From Chitinophagales bacterium (GTDB lineage Bacteria; Bacteroidota; Bacteroidia; Chitinophagales; UBA10324): DNA of 34,109 bases. Made by a program: the position numbers and the translations under genes. Below, piece after piece: positions 9,234 to 17,668 of the stretch. Under the pieces are notes generated by a model. That model saw only the letters and a list, made by a program, of their open reading frames with translations. It was not told where the DNA came from and did not search any database. The stretch covers positions 1 through 34,109 of the forward strand of contig JANWXQ010000026.1 in NCBI GenBank assembly GCA_025057275.1. The letters run 5' to 3'. Numbering within the stretch: the stretch's first letter is position 1; each line of letters begins with the position of its first letter.

Positions 9234-9554
9234 TCAGTTGCGCAACGCCCTGAGCTGGGCAATGTCTACTGTGCGCATTCTGCGGTAGATCAAAGTGATG
9301 ATGGCCAGCCCCACAGCCACTTCGGCGGCGGCAACGGCCATAACAAAAAAGACAAAGATCTGTCCGGCAGGATCGTTGTGATAAGCGGAGAAGGCCACCA
9401 GCAGCAAGTTCACGCTGTTGAGCATCAGTTCCACACTCATGAAAATCACAATGGCATTGCGGCGGAACAACACGCCAAACACGCCGATGCAAAACAGCGT
9501 GCAACTCAACAGGATAAAATGGCTGATGGGAATTTCCTGAAAGATGGGAGCCAT
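9234..9554 (-). CDS. nuoK: NADH-quinone oxidoreductase subunit K
   Basis: This 106-residue membrane subunit of complex I has three transmembrane helices. It carries the two conserved membrane glutamates of the proton path, in SVELMLNSVNLLLVAFS and AAAEVAVGLAIITLIYR. It is the MrpC-like antiporter-related subunit that lies between NuoJ and the NuoL/M/N antiporters. It starts 6 nt after nuoJ ends and is the last complex I gene visible in this cluster. The next gene downstream is lipB rather than nuoL. Confidence 0.95.
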   Translation of the reverse strand: MAPIFQEIPISHFILLSCTLFCIGVFGVLFRRNAIVIFMSVELMLNSVNLLLVAFSAYHNDPAGQIFVFFVMAVAAAEVAVGLAIITLIYRRMRTVDIAQLRALRN

Positions 9555-9560
9555 GTCGTT

Positions 9561-10097
9561 TTAGCTGTTCTGGGTGAGGGTTTCTTCTTCAGCAGGCGGT
9601 GCATCCTTGCGGCCCAGCACTACCGCTCCGATGATGGCCACCAGAAACAACACGGAAGCCACTTCAAACGGAAGGATGTAATCGGTATAAAGAATTTTTC
9701 CCAAAGTCCGGGCCGTGCCGATGTCGGCTGGTGCAGCTTCCGGTGTACCTTGCCGTTGCAGGAGAAGATTTGCTGTAGAAGCCAGCACGAGCAACAACAG
9801 GGCTGCGGCGCCGCCCACAGCCCAGGCATACCAGCGCGGATGTCGTGGTTCCGCTGCCTGGTTCAGGTTCATCAGCATGATGACATATAGAAATAAGACC
9901 ATGATGGCTCCTGCATACACAATGATGTTAACCACACCCACGAACGAAGCATCCAAAATCAGCAGATACATAGCTGAAATACCAAAAAAAACCAGCACCA
10001 GAAACAATACGCTGTGTACCGGATTTCGGGCCAGAATCACCAACAGGGCTAACGCCACTGTGGCCGCGGCAAGTGCATAAAAAACGACGGCAAGCAT
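9561..10097 (-). CDS. nuoJ: NADH-quinone oxidoreductase subunit J
   Basis: This 178-residue hydrophobic protein has about five transmembrane helices. The central region carries the family pattern LVFFGISAMYLLILDASFVG and VNIIVYAGAIMVLFLYVIML. The latter is the conserved third helix whose pi-bulge is linked to quinone-proton coupling in complex I. The C-terminal tail is polar (KDAPPAEEETLTQNS). It lies between nuoI (17-nt gap) and nuoK (6-nt gap) in the usual order. Confidence 0.94.
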   Translation of the reverse strand: MLAVVFYALAAATVALALLVILARNPVHSVLFLVLVFFGISAMYLLILDASFVGVVNIIVYAGAIMVLFLYVIMLMNLNQAAEPRHPRWYAWAVGGAAALLLLVLASTANLLLQRQGTPEAAPADIGTARTLGKILYTDYILPFEVASVLFLVAIIGAVVLGRKDAPPAEEETLTQNS

Positions 10098-10114
10098 ATC
10101 GTTTGGCTCAACAA

Positions 10115-10651
10115 TCAGGTGGTCAGAGGCGGAACTATTTCTTCCCGTTTAAAACCTTCCAGCAGCCGGTCTTTTCCGTAAATGAAATCGTTCCGGTCAA
10201 AACCAGCCGGCGCAAAGGTGGGTTCCAGAAAGATGGCCTCCTTGGGGCAGGCATCTTCACAAAAGCCGCAGAAAATGCAACGCAGCATGTTGATTTCATA
10301 CTTGATCGCATACTTTTCCTCGCGGTACAGGTGTTCTTCGCCCGGTCGCCGCTCGGCTGCTTCCATGGTGATCGCTTCTGCCGGACAGGCCAAAGCGCAC
10401 AAGCCGCAGGCCGTGCAGCGCTCGGCACCGTTTTCATCGCGCTTCAATACATGAAGACCGCGGTAACTTACCGGAACCGGCCGCTTCTGTTCCGGATACT
10501 GTATGGTCGCTTTTTTGCGGAACAGGTGCCTGATGGTAATCGTTAACCCCCGGATCACTGCCGGCAGATACAGCTTTTCTGCCCAGCTTAGCCGGGGACG
10601 ATCCAACACCTTGGCCCGTGCAGTCATCAGGTACATGCTTGGTGAGGCCAT
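10115..10651 (-). CDS. nuoI: NADH-quinone oxidoreductase subunit I, 2 x [4Fe-4S]
   Basis: This 178-residue ferredoxin-like subunit of the hydrophilic arm carries two classic tetranuclear cluster motifs: CTACGLCALACP (Cys79, 82, 85, 89) and CIFCGFCEDACP (Cys125, 128, 131, 135). These bind clusters N6a and N6b and pass electrons towards NuoB. The N-terminal part, about 65 residues, carries an amphipathic stretch (LYLPAVIRGLTITIRHLF) that lies on NuoH at the membrane. It starts 8 nt after nuoH ends. Confidence 0.96.
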   Translation of the reverse strand: MASPSMYLMTARAKVLDRPRLSWAEKLYLPAVIRGLTITIRHLFRKKATIQYPEQKRPVPVSYRGLHVLKRDENGAERCTACGLCALACPAEAITMEAAERRPGEEHLYREEKYAIKYEINMLRCIFCGFCEDACPKEAIFLEPTFAPAGFDRNDFIYGKDRLLEGFKREEIVPPLTT

Positions 10652-10659
10652 GTCAGGGT

Positions 10660-11688
10660 TTATTTACGTAACCACAACAGCAACGCTGCCGTGAGAAAAA
10701 TGTTGAGTAACGATAAGGGTAACAATCCTTTCCAGCCCAGCTTCATCAGTTGGTCGTACCGAAAGCGGGGAACCGTCCAGCGCACCCACATAAAGAAAAA
10801 GATGAATAAGACAATTTTCAGGAAATATACGGCGAAACCGATCAGCGCTCCCCAAACCGGACCTACGGCAGCGTTCACGCTTTCCATGCCCGGATAGTTG
10901 TAGCCGCCGAAATACAGCGCAGCCATCACGGCCGAGGAAATGAACATGTTGATGTATTCGGCAAACAGGTAAAAGCCCAGTTTCATGCTGCTGTATTCGG
11001 TATGAAAACCGCCGATGAGTTCGGTTTCGCATTCCGGAAGGTCAAAAGGCGTACGGTTGGTTTCGGCAAAGGCCGTAACCAGAAAAATGAGAAAGCCTAG
11101 TGGCTGATACCAGATGTTCCAGTTAAAACCCTGTTGCTGCATGACGATATCGCGCATGCTGAGCGATCCGGTCATCATCACCAGGGCAATGATGGCCAGA
11201 CCCATACTCAACTCGTAGCTGATCACCTGCGATGAAGCGCGCAGGGCGCCCATAAGCGAAAACTTGTTGTTGGAAGCCCAGCCACCGATCATGATGCCGT
11301 AAACGCCGATAGAGACCACGGCAAAAACGTACAAAATGCCGAAGTCGGGGTCGGCCAGCTGGAGGTAATAGGTCTGCCCGCCGATCTGCACGTCGGGGCC
11401 CCAGGGAATCACCACACCGGCCATCAGGGCACAGATCATGGCAATACCCGGGCCCAGCACAAACAGGAAGCGGTTGGACATAACCGGAATCAGCTCTTCC
11501 TTCATGATCATCTTGATGCCATCGGCCAGCGGTTGCAGAATACCGCCCGGACCGGCGCGGTTGGGTCCCAGACGATCCTGAAGGAAAGCCGCCACCTTTC
11601 GCTCGGCAAACGTGGAATAAAGGGCCACCAGCATGGTCAGGGCAAAAATGACCAGCATCAAAATGACGGTAGGCAGCAGCGGATTCAT
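10660..11688 (-). CDS. nuoH: NADH-quinone oxidoreductase subunit H
   Basis: This 342-residue protein has about eight transmembrane helices and forms the quinone-binding membrane subunit. Conserved segments include AFLQDRLGPNRAGPGG in the first cytoplasmic loop, NNKFSLMGALRASSQVISYELSMGL, the acidic FAETNRTPFDLPECETELIGGFHTEYS loop at the quinone cavity, and FMWVRWTVPRFRYDQLM near the C-terminus. Its length fits the family, 24 nt separate it from nuoG, and no anomaly is visible. Confidence 0.96.
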   Translation of the reverse strand: MNPLLPTVILMLVIFALTMLVALYSTFAERKVAAFLQDRLGPNRAGPGGILQPLADGIKMIMKEELIPVMSNRFLFVLGPGIAMICALMAGVVIPWGPDVQIGGQTYYLQLADPDFGILYVFAVVSIGVYGIMIGGWASNNKFSLMGALRASSQVISYELSMGLAIIALVMMTGSLSMRDIVMQQQGFNWNIWYQPLGFLIFLVTAFAETNRTPFDLPECETELIGGFHTEYSSMKLGFYLFAEYINMFISSAVMAALYFGGYNYPGMESVNAAVGPVWGALIGFAVYFLKIVLFIFFFMWVRWTVPRFRYDQLMKLGWKGLLPLSLLNIFLTAALLLWLRK

Positions 11689-11712
11689 GATTCTGGCGGC
11701 AGGTAAAACAAA

Positions 11713-12702
11713 TCAGGTAACGCCTTCGAATTCATTCCAGCGACGGTTATCCAGTTTGGAATACAATTGATCCGGCAGTTCCTTGGTTTGCGCATTGTAT
11801 TTGTTGGCGTTGATCACGCTCCACGGCTGAAACGAGCGAGGTCCTTCCACCACCCAATCGTTCAGGTCGTAGTGCTCCCAGCGACATGCGTTGCAGATGA
11901 AGTCATGCACTTCACCGTATGCATCTTTTCGAGCCGTTACCCGGTAGATTTCCTTGCCACGGAGCCACAACACGACTTTGCCGCTGCATTTGCTGCAGGC
12001 TCGGTGAGCATCCATGGGATTGAGGAACCAGACGCGGTTGCGGAAGCGAAAGTGCTTGTCGGTCAGCGCGCCTACCGGGCAGACGTCAATCATGTTGCCC
12101 GAGAAGTCGTTGTCGATGGCTTTCTGGATGTAGGTGGAAATTTCACTGACCTCACCACGCCACAAAATGCCATGAACGCGTTCGTTGGTTAGCTGATCAG
12201 CCACCAGCGTGCAGCGGTAACACAGAATGCAACGGGTCATGTGCAGCTGGATGTGCGGGCCGATGTCTATCGGATCAAATGTGCGGCGCGGAAATTCGCT
12301 TCGCGTTTTTTCCAGACCGTGCTCGTAGGCAAAGTTTTGTAAATCGCATTCGCCGGCCTGGTCGCAGATCGGGCAGTCCAGGGGATGATTAACCAGCAGC
12401 AGCTCCACCACGCCTTTGCGGGCTTCGATCACTTCCGGCGACGTGATGTTGCGCACCACCATGCCATCCTGGGCGGGCGTGCAGCACGAAGCAACCAGCT
12501 TGGGCATGGGCCGCGGATCGCGGGCCGAAGCCTGCTCTACTTTGACCAGGCAGGCCCGGCATTTGCCGCCGCTGCCCGGTAACGAGCTGTAGTAACACAT
12601 GGCCGGCGGCACAATCTTGCCACCGATTTTCCGGGCAGCATTCAGAATGGTGGTGCCTTCTTCCACCTGCGTCTCAATATCGTCAATGGTGATGCGGATC
12701 AT
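11713..12702 (-). CDS. nuoG: Short NADH-quinone oxidoreductase subunit G (Fe-S domains only)
   Basis: The protein has 329 residues, against roughly 680-900 in E. coli-like NuoG. The N-terminus has the plant-type [2Fe-2S] ligands Cys36, 48, 51 and 73. The histidine-ligated cluster motif follows (His106, Cys110, 113, 119), then CxxCxxC plus Cys208 (Cys158, 161, 164). After these come two extra CxxC pairs (Cys236/239 and 270/273), and the protein ends about 55 residues later. The large molybdopterin-oxidoreductase-like domain is absent, with no frameshift or remnant before nuoH. Short NuoG versions are, as I recall, common in Bacteroidetes, so this is probably functional. The start overlaps the nuoF stop by 4 nt (ATGA). 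It carries electrons from NuoE/F towards NuoI. Confidence 0.92.
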   Translation of the reverse strand: MIRITIDDIETQVEEGTTILNAARKIGGKIVPPAMCYYSSLPGSGGKCRACLVKVEQASARDPRPMPKLVASCCTPAQDGMVVRNITSPEVIEARKGVVELLLVNHPLDCPICDQAGECDLQNFAYEHGLEKTRSEFPRRTFDPIDIGPHIQLHMTRCILCYRCTLVADQLTNERVHGILWRGEVSEISTYIQKAIDNDFSGNMIDVCPVGALTDKHFRFRNRVWFLNPMDAHRACSKCSGKVVLWLRGKEIYRVTARKDAYGEVHDFICNACRWEHYDLNDWVVEGPRSFQPWSVINANKYNAQTKELPDQLYSKLDNRRWNEFEGVT

Positions 12703-14051
12703 ACCGGTTCAGCTAATGCATTAACGGGGACAGCAGCCTGGCGGCGACGGAACAGGCAGCGTTCCGGATGATGGACATGCTCTTCAAATTCATGACGGAA
12801 ATGGCGGATGGCCGAAGCTACCGGCCAGGCAGCAGCATCACCCAACGGGCAAATGGTATTGCCTTCGATTTTTTTCTGCACGTCCCAGAGCAGGTCGATG
12901 TCGGCCAATGTGCCGTGACCTTCTTCCAGTTTATGCAATATGCGTTCCAGCCAGCCGGTGCCTTCGCGGCAAGGGCTGCACTGCCCGCAGCTTTCGTGGT
13001 GATAAAAGCGGGCAAAATTGAATGTGTTGCGCACGATGCATTGCGCCTCGTCGTACACGATGAAGCCTCCGGATCCCAGCATGGAACCGCTTTCAAAGCC
13101 GCCCTCTGCCAGCGATTCGTAACTAAGCAGCCTGGGCTGTCCTGATGCGGTTTTCAAAGCAAGAGATGCGGGAAGAATGGGAACTGATGAGCCTCCGGGA
13201 ACAACCGCTTTCAGACCGTAAGCACCTTCCATGCCGCCACACCATTCATCGGAATACAAAAATTCTTCCAGCGAAAGCCCCAGTTCAATTTCATACACTC
13301 CCGGCTTTCGGATGTTGCCGCAGGCGGAAATGAGCTTGGTGCCCGTGCTTTTTCCTATTCCGATGGATGCATAGGCATCGCCCCCGTTGAGTACAATCCA
13401 AGGCGTGGCTGCAAGGGTTTCCACGTTGTTCACTACCGTGGGCATGCCGTAAAGTCCCACGACGGCAGGAAAGGGCGGCTTGATGCGGGGCAGGCCCCGT
13501 TTGCCCTCCAGCGATTCCAGCAAAGCGGTTTCCTCACCACAGATATAGGCGCCAGCACCGGGGTGCACTATAATGTCCAGATCGAAGCCGGTGCCCAGAA
13601 TGTTTTTCCCCAGCCAACCTGCGGCGCATGCCTCTTCAATGGCCCGCTCCAGAATCTTGATGATCCACCTGAACTCTCCCCGAACATAGATAAATGCACA
13701 ATGCGATTCCAACGCATAGCTGCTGACGATGATCCCTTCCAGCAACAGATGGGGAAGCTTCTCCATCAGATAGCGATCCTTAAAGGTGCCGGGCTCGCTT
13801 TCATCGGCATTGCAAACCAGATAACGTGGCCGGCCTGATTTCTTATCCAGAAACGACCACTTCAGCCCTGTGGGGAAGCCGGCTCCTCCCCTTCCCCGAA
13901 GCCCGCTCTTCTTGACTTCTTCCACCACCTCGGCAGGCGACATGGATTTCAGCGCTTTTTCCACCGCCGCATATCCTCCATGCCGGCGATAAACGTCCAG
14001 CCGATCGATGGATTCTACATGGGCATGCTCCAGCAGCAACCGCTTTCCCAT
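12699..14051 (-). CDS. nuoF: NADH-quinone oxidoreductase subunit F, NADH/FMN-binding
   Basis: This is the NADH-oxidising flavoprotein subunit, about 450 residues. Motifs in order are the glycine-rich nucleotide loop GLRGRGGAGFPTGLKWSF, YLVCNADESEPGTFKDR, the FMN-associated GAGAYICGEETALLESLEG, and the N3 [4Fe-4S] ligands CGQCSPCREG plus TICPLGD. The open frame runs upstream to 14306 but would then overlap nuoE by about 250 nt with an unrelated leader. ATG 14051, 8 nt after the nuoE stop, gives MGKRLLLEHAHVESID and fits the family. Confidence 0.96.
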   Translation of the reverse strand: MGKRLLLEHAHVESIDRLDVYRRHGGYAAVEKALKSMSPAEVVEEVKKSGLRGRGGAGFPTGLKWSFLDKKSGRPRYLVCNADESEPGTFKDRYLMEKLPHLLLEGIIVSSYALESHCAFIYVRGEFRWIIKILERAIEEACAAGWLGKNILGTGFDLDIIVHPGAGAYICGEETALLESLEGKRGLPRIKPPFPAVVGLYGMPTVVNNVETLAATPWIVLNGGDAYASIGIGKSTGTKLISACGNIRKPGVYEIELGLSLEEFLYSDEWCGGMEGAYGLKAVVPGGSSVPILPASLALKTASGQPRLLSYESLAEGGFESGSMLGSGGFIVYDEAQCIVRNTFNFARFYHHESCGQCSPCREGTGWLERILHKLEEGHGTLADIDLLWDVQKKIEGNTICPLGDAAAWPVASAIRHFRHEFEEHVHHPERCLFRRRQAAVPVNALAEPV

Positions 14052-14059
14052 GGCAACCT

Positions 14060-14581
14060 TCAGGTGTTTGCGTTTTGACGCAGATGCTCCAGAAGAGCCT
14101 CTACCTTTTCTTCCGTATTCAGAAACTCGTAATAACGTTCCCCGCACTGCAACATGGGCGCATAACCGCAGGCGGCGAGGCATTCCACCCGCCTGATGGA
14201 AAACAACCCATCCGGTGTGATTTCTCCTTCGTCCACACCCAGTTTGCTTTTCAATGTCTGCAGCAACCATTCGGCGCCTTTGATCTCGCAGGGGCCGGTG
14301 TGGCAAACTTCCAGAACATAGCGGCCAACCGGCTTCAGATGAAACATGGTGTAAAACGTGGCCACCTCGTACACTTCAATCGGACTCAGATCCAGCATTT
14401 CCGCTACATAGTCCATGGCTTCTACCGACAGGAATCCGCCGTTTTGCTCCTGAGCCAGATGCAGGATGGGAATCAATGCCGATTTTTTCTGTCCTTCAGG
14501 ATAACGCCTGATGATCTGCTGAGCCTGTTCCAGTGCCTGAGCGCTGAAGGTTACGGGTTTGCCACTGCGAACGGCCAGCAT
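14060..14581 (-). CDS. nuoE: NADH-quinone oxidoreductase subunit E, [2Fe-2S]
   Basis: This 173-residue subunit has an N-terminal helical part (ALIPILHLAQEQNGGFLSVEAMDYVAEML) and a thioredoxin-like [2Fe-2S] domain. The four ligands are all present: Cys93 and Cys98 in CHTGPC, Cys134 and Cys138 in CLAAC. It pairs with NuoF and holds the off-path cluster N1a. It is separated from nuoD by 135 bp, the largest gap inside the nuo cluster. That gap has no recognisable gene. It contains short inverted sequence and a pyrimidine-rich run on the coding strand around 14605-14640, which could be a weak attenuator, and I see no convincing promoter. Confidence 0.95.
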   Translation of the reverse strand: MLAVRSGKPVTFSAQALEQAQQIIRRYPEGQKKSALIPILHLAQEQNGGFLSVEAMDYVAEMLDLSPIEVYEVATFYTMFHLKPVGRYVLEVCHTGPCEIKGAEWLLQTLKSKLGVDEGEITPDGLFSIRRVECLAACGYAPMLQCGERYYEFLNTEEKVEALLEHLRQNANT

Positions 14582-14716
14582 GCTGCCCTTTGAATTACGG
14601 TGCGGCGAAAATAAGAAAAGAACCTCCAGCAGCCGTGAAGGCTATAGCGATGTTTAAGTAAACGGTATAACAAGAAGACAGTTTCAGAACAAGACCACAG
14701 GCGGGATTTTCCATCA

Positions 14717-15940
14717 TCAGGCATCCAGTTCGCCGGCAATGACGTTCAGGCTACTTAAGGTGATGATGGCATCGGATACCAGTTGTCCTTTTACCATTTC
14801 CGGAAAAGCCTGGTAATAAATGAAACAGGGTCGCCGAAAGTGCAGGCGATACGGTGTGCGTCCGCCGTCACTGATCAGGAAAAAGCCGAGCTCACCATTG
14901 GCGCCTTCGACGGCCTGATAAATTTCCCCTTTGGGCACCGGAATTTCCCCCATCACAATCTTGAACTGATATATGAGGGCTTCCATTCCGGTATACACCT
15001 CTTGCTTAGGCGGCAGGTAGTAATGAGGGCTGTCGGCATGGAAAGAGGTTTTGTCGGGCAACTGATCCACCTTTTGCACTGCCTGACGGATGATGGATAG
15101 CGACTGCCACATTTCCTCATTGCGCACGATGAAGCGGTCGTAGGTATCGCCATGCCGGCCTACGGGGATCTGAAAGTCGAAATCTTCATACGAGCTGTAC
15201 GGGTTGAACACCCGCACATCGTAGTCCACACCGCAGGCGCGCAGATTGGGTCCGGTAAAACCGTAGTTCAAAGCCCGTTCTGCACTGATGGCCCCCACTC
15301 CTACAGTGCGGTCCAGGAAGATGCGGTTTCGGGTGAAGAGCTGTTCAAATTCCCTGAGCACGCGCGGAAACTCGCGAAGGAACTCGTCCAGCTTACGCCA
15401 GGCAATATCATTGAAATCGCGCTCCAGTCCGCCGATGCGTCCGATGTTGGTGGTTAGTCGCGATCCACAGATTTCCTCCCAGATTTCATAAATTTTTTCA
15501 CGGTACTGAAATACATAAAGGTAGCCGGAGTAAGCGCCGGTGTCCACCCCCAGTATGGAATTGCAAATGATGTGATCGGCAATGCGCGCCAGTTCCATGA
15601 TGATAACCCGGAGATAATCCACCCGTTTGGGCAGGGAAATACCCATCAGCTTTTCGCAGGTAATGTGCCAGCCCATGTTGTTGATGGGTGCACTGCAATA
15701 ATTCAGCCGGTCGGTCAGCGGGGTGATCTGATAGTACGGACGGTGTTCAGCGATTTTTTCAAAAGCCCGGTGGATGTAACCGATGGTGGCCTCTCCGCTG
15801 ATGATGCGCTCGCCATCCACCTCTACGATGTTCTGAAACACGCCATGCGTGGCCGGATGGGTGGGCCCGATGTTGAGTGTAATGGTCTCTTTTTCCAGAG
15901 AACCTTCTTCCAGCCTGATGTGCTGACTACCGGTGAGCAT
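14717..15940 (-). CDS. nuoD: NADH-quinone oxidoreductase subunit D (49 kDa)
   Basis: This 407-residue protein is related to the [NiFe]-hydrogenase large subunit and lines the quinone cavity with NuoB. Recognisable family segments are NIGPTHPATHG (quinone-site loop), GEATIGYIHRAFEKIAE, YCSAPINNMGW, DTGAYSGYLYVFQYREKIYEI, PNLRACGVDYDVRV, and VPKGEIYQAVEGANGELGFFLISDGGRTPYR near the end. The C-terminus is GELDA where many homologues end in GELDR, at the right-hand edge of the quinone site. Five nt separate it from nuoC. It is not fused to nuoC, unlike in E. coli. Confidence 0.96.
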   Translation of the reverse strand: MLTGSQHIRLEEGSLEKETITLNIGPTHPATHGVFQNIVEVDGERIISGEATIGYIHRAFEKIAEHRPYYQITPLTDRLNYCSAPINNMGWHITCEKLMGISLPKRVDYLRVIIMELARIADHIICNSILGVDTGAYSGYLYVFQYREKIYEIWEEICGSRLTTNIGRIGGLERDFNDIAWRKLDEFLREFPRVLREFEQLFTRNRIFLDRTVGVGAISAERALNYGFTGPNLRACGVDYDVRVFNPYSSYEDFDFQIPVGRHGDTYDRFIVRNEEMWQSLSIIRQAVQKVDQLPDKTSFHADSPHYYLPPKQEVYTGMEALIYQFKIVMGEIPVPKGEIYQAVEGANGELGFFLISDGGRTPYRLHFRRPCFIYYQAFPEMVKGQLVSDAIITLSSLNVIAGELDA

Positions 15941-15945
15941 GGGGA

Positions 15946-16470
15946 TTACAGGTCTGCGCGGATGAGGGCCGGATCGCGGCCAAAGAGTTCGTCGTTTTTG
16001 TCTTTTCGGGTGTTGTCTTCCAGCGGATACTCCTTGCGCATAGGAAAAATCGTCATTTCATCCACGTTGAGGATACGTTTCAGGTTGGGATGCCCTTCAA
16101 ATACGATGCCGTAGAAGTCATAGGTTTCCCGTTCCATCCAGTTGGCTGCTGCCCACAGCGGCGTTGCCGAGGGGCAGCGGGGCGGGTCGCCGGACAGAGG
16201 GGTGCGCAGCCGCAACCTCAGGTTGTTGTGCAGGCTGTGCAGGTGATAGACCACTTCAAACTTTTTCTCCCGATCCGGCCAGTGCACGCCGCATAAATCG
16301 GTGAGAAACTGAAACTGCATGGCTTCTTCTTCCTTCAGCAGCCTCAAAGCAGCAGGCAATACACTGACATCAATGGTAACACTCATCATGCCGTACTGCA
16401 ACTGCACGTCGCTGACCTTGTCTCCAAAGGCCTCAGTCAGTCGCCGCAGCACCTGTTCGTTGGTCAGCAT
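15946..16470 (-). CDS. nuoC: NADH-quinone oxidoreductase subunit C (30 kDa)
   Basis: This is a 174-residue protein of the 30 kDa complex I family, a structural subunit of the hydrophilic arm bound to NuoD. The family signature is ERETYDFYGIVFEGHPNLKR, followed by PMRKEYPLED. The earlier part (FLTDLCGVHWPDREKKFEVVYHLHS) matches the core fold. It is a separate gene, not fused to nuoD, and lies 29 nt downstream of nuoB. Confidence 0.95.
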   Translation of the reverse strand: MLTNEQVLRRLTEAFGDKVSDVQLQYGMMSVTIDVSVLPAALRLLKEEEAMQFQFLTDLCGVHWPDREKKFEVVYHLHSLHNNLRLRLRTPLSGDPPRCPSATPLWAAANWMERETYDFYGIVFEGHPNLKRILNVDEMTIFPMRKEYPLEDNTRKDKNDELFGRDPALIRADL

Positions 16471-16499
16471 CGGATGGCGGATCGGGGCAGTGAGTTCAC

Positions 16500-17108
16500 T
16501 CAGGAAGCTTCGACGGTTTGAATGCCGTAGCGCTGCAACAATTCCCTGTACTGGGGCGAGTACCGGCGGCGCAGGGATTCATTCTGCACCAGCTCCTGAA
16601 TTTTCAGAATGCCGTCAATAATTTGTTCAGGGCGCGGCGGACAACCGGGTACGTACACATCAACGGGAATGATCTGATCGATACCCTGCAGCACGGAGTA
16701 AGTATCAAATATGCCGCCGCTGCTGGCGCAGGCGCCTACGGCAATAACCCACTTGGGCTCAGCCATTTGCTCATATACCTGTTTAAGAATGGGACCCATC
16801 TTTTTGGCGATGGTCCCCATTACCATCAGCAGGTCAGCCTGTCGGGGGCTGAAACTCAGTCGCTCGCTGCCGAACCGAGCCAGGTCGTAATGGGAGGCCA
16901 TGGTGGCCATGAATTCGATTCCGCAGCAGGAAGTGGCAAAGGGCAAAGGCCAGATGGAATTTTTCCTTGCAAGACCTACTACCTTATCCAGCGTAGTGGC
17001 AAAAAAACCCTCACCTTGATGGCCGGGAGGCGGATCCACCACCTGAATCTTTCGGGGACTTTGCTCACTCGTTTCCATGCTGACTGGCTTTTCTTCTTTG
17101 TCCACCAT
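16500..17108 (-). CDS. nuoB: NADH-quinone oxidoreductase subunit B, terminal [4Fe-4S] N2
   Basis: NuoB holds cluster N2, which reduces quinone. Ligands are the adjacent cysteine pair in [11 protein letters not shown] (Cys61, Cys62), Cys127 in VGACASSGG, and Cys156 in [10 protein letters not shown]. The conserved helix [22 protein letters not shown] is present. Candidate starts are ATG 17108 (MVDKEEKPV) and ATG 17078 (METSEQSPR); the frame also runs to 17147, only 4 bp from the nuoA stop. I chose 17108, but the first residues are not conserved enough to decide. Confidence 0.95.
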   Translation of the reverse strand: MVDKEEKPVSMETSEQSPRKIQVVDPPPGHQGEGFFATTLDKVVGLARKNSIWPLPFATSCCGIEFMATMASHYDLARFGSERLSFSPRQADLLMVMGTIAKKMGPILKQVYEQMAEPKWVIAVGACASSGGIFDTYSVLQGIDQIIPVDVYVPGCPPRPEQIIDGILKIQELVQNESLRRRYSPQYRELLQRYGIQTVEAS

Positions 17109-17150
17109 ACCCGTTGGGCATGCCCTGCGGGTAAAGGTACGATGCAACCG

Positions 17151-17513
17151 CTACTCCCACTGCAGGGCCTGCCGGCGATGAATGTACCAAAAGCCGATGA
17201 GCAGCAACAAAAGAAACAGCCCCATGCTGATCAATCCCATGCTGCCCAGCTCATAAAAATTAATGGCCCAGGGGTAAAGAAAAACAATTTCCACGTCGAA
17301 AAGGACAAACAGAATGGCCGTTAAAAAGTAGTGAATGGCAAAAGGCTGGCGCGCATCACCCACAGATTTGACTCCGCTTTCAAATGGCTTCAGCTTTTTC
17401 CGCGTGACGATACGTGGGCCGAGCAGATGGGTGGCAAACAGGGTAACGGCCACAAACAGCACGGCCAGCACCAATTGAAGCAGGATGGGAACGTAACCCG
17501 AAAACGATTCCAT
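17151..17513 (-). CDS. nuoA: NADH-quinone oxidoreductase subunit A
   Basis: This is a 120-residue subunit with three transmembrane helices and the first gene of the nuo cluster. Key family segments are KLKPFESGVKSVGDARQPFAIHYFLTAILFVLFDVEIVFLYPWA, including the cytoplasmic loop and the conserved FDVE. The frame is open to 17558, but ATG 17513 (MESFSGYVPILLQLVLAVLF) places the first membrane helix properly. Upstream is a 155-bp divergent region shared with the AbgT gene. Confidence 0.94.
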   Translation of the reverse strand: MESFSGYVPILLQLVLAVLFVAVTLFATHLLGPRIVTRKKLKPFESGVKSVGDARQPFAIHYFLTAILFVLFDVEIVFLYPWAINFYELGSMGLISMGLFLLLLLIGFWYIHRRQALQWE

Positions 17514-17527
17514 AGAAACGATGGCGA

Positions 17528-17558
17528 CAAAGATGCAGCGAACCCAACGAAAGGGCAA
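17528..17558 (-). promoter_or_regulatory. Possible nuo operon promoter
   Basis: On the minus strand TTG (17558-17556) is followed after 20 bp by CATCTTTG (17535-17528), one mismatch from TAnnTTTG. Predicted transcription would start near 17521, giving a leader of only about 8 nt to the nuoA ATG. The match is modest. Confidence 0.3.
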
Positions 17559-17668
17559 CCGGCAGCATGCAACAGTTTCGTTAACACGCGGTTCATTTGC
17601 GCCCGTAAAAATTTCGTTTGATCTTGCGCATCACCTGCTGATTCGTCTTTGGCGGGCAGGCAAAACCC

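Noticed and set aside
12699-14306. NuoF start at 14306
   Set aside because: It would overlap nuoE by about 250 nt with an unrelated leader; ATG 14051 gives the family start directly after nuoE.
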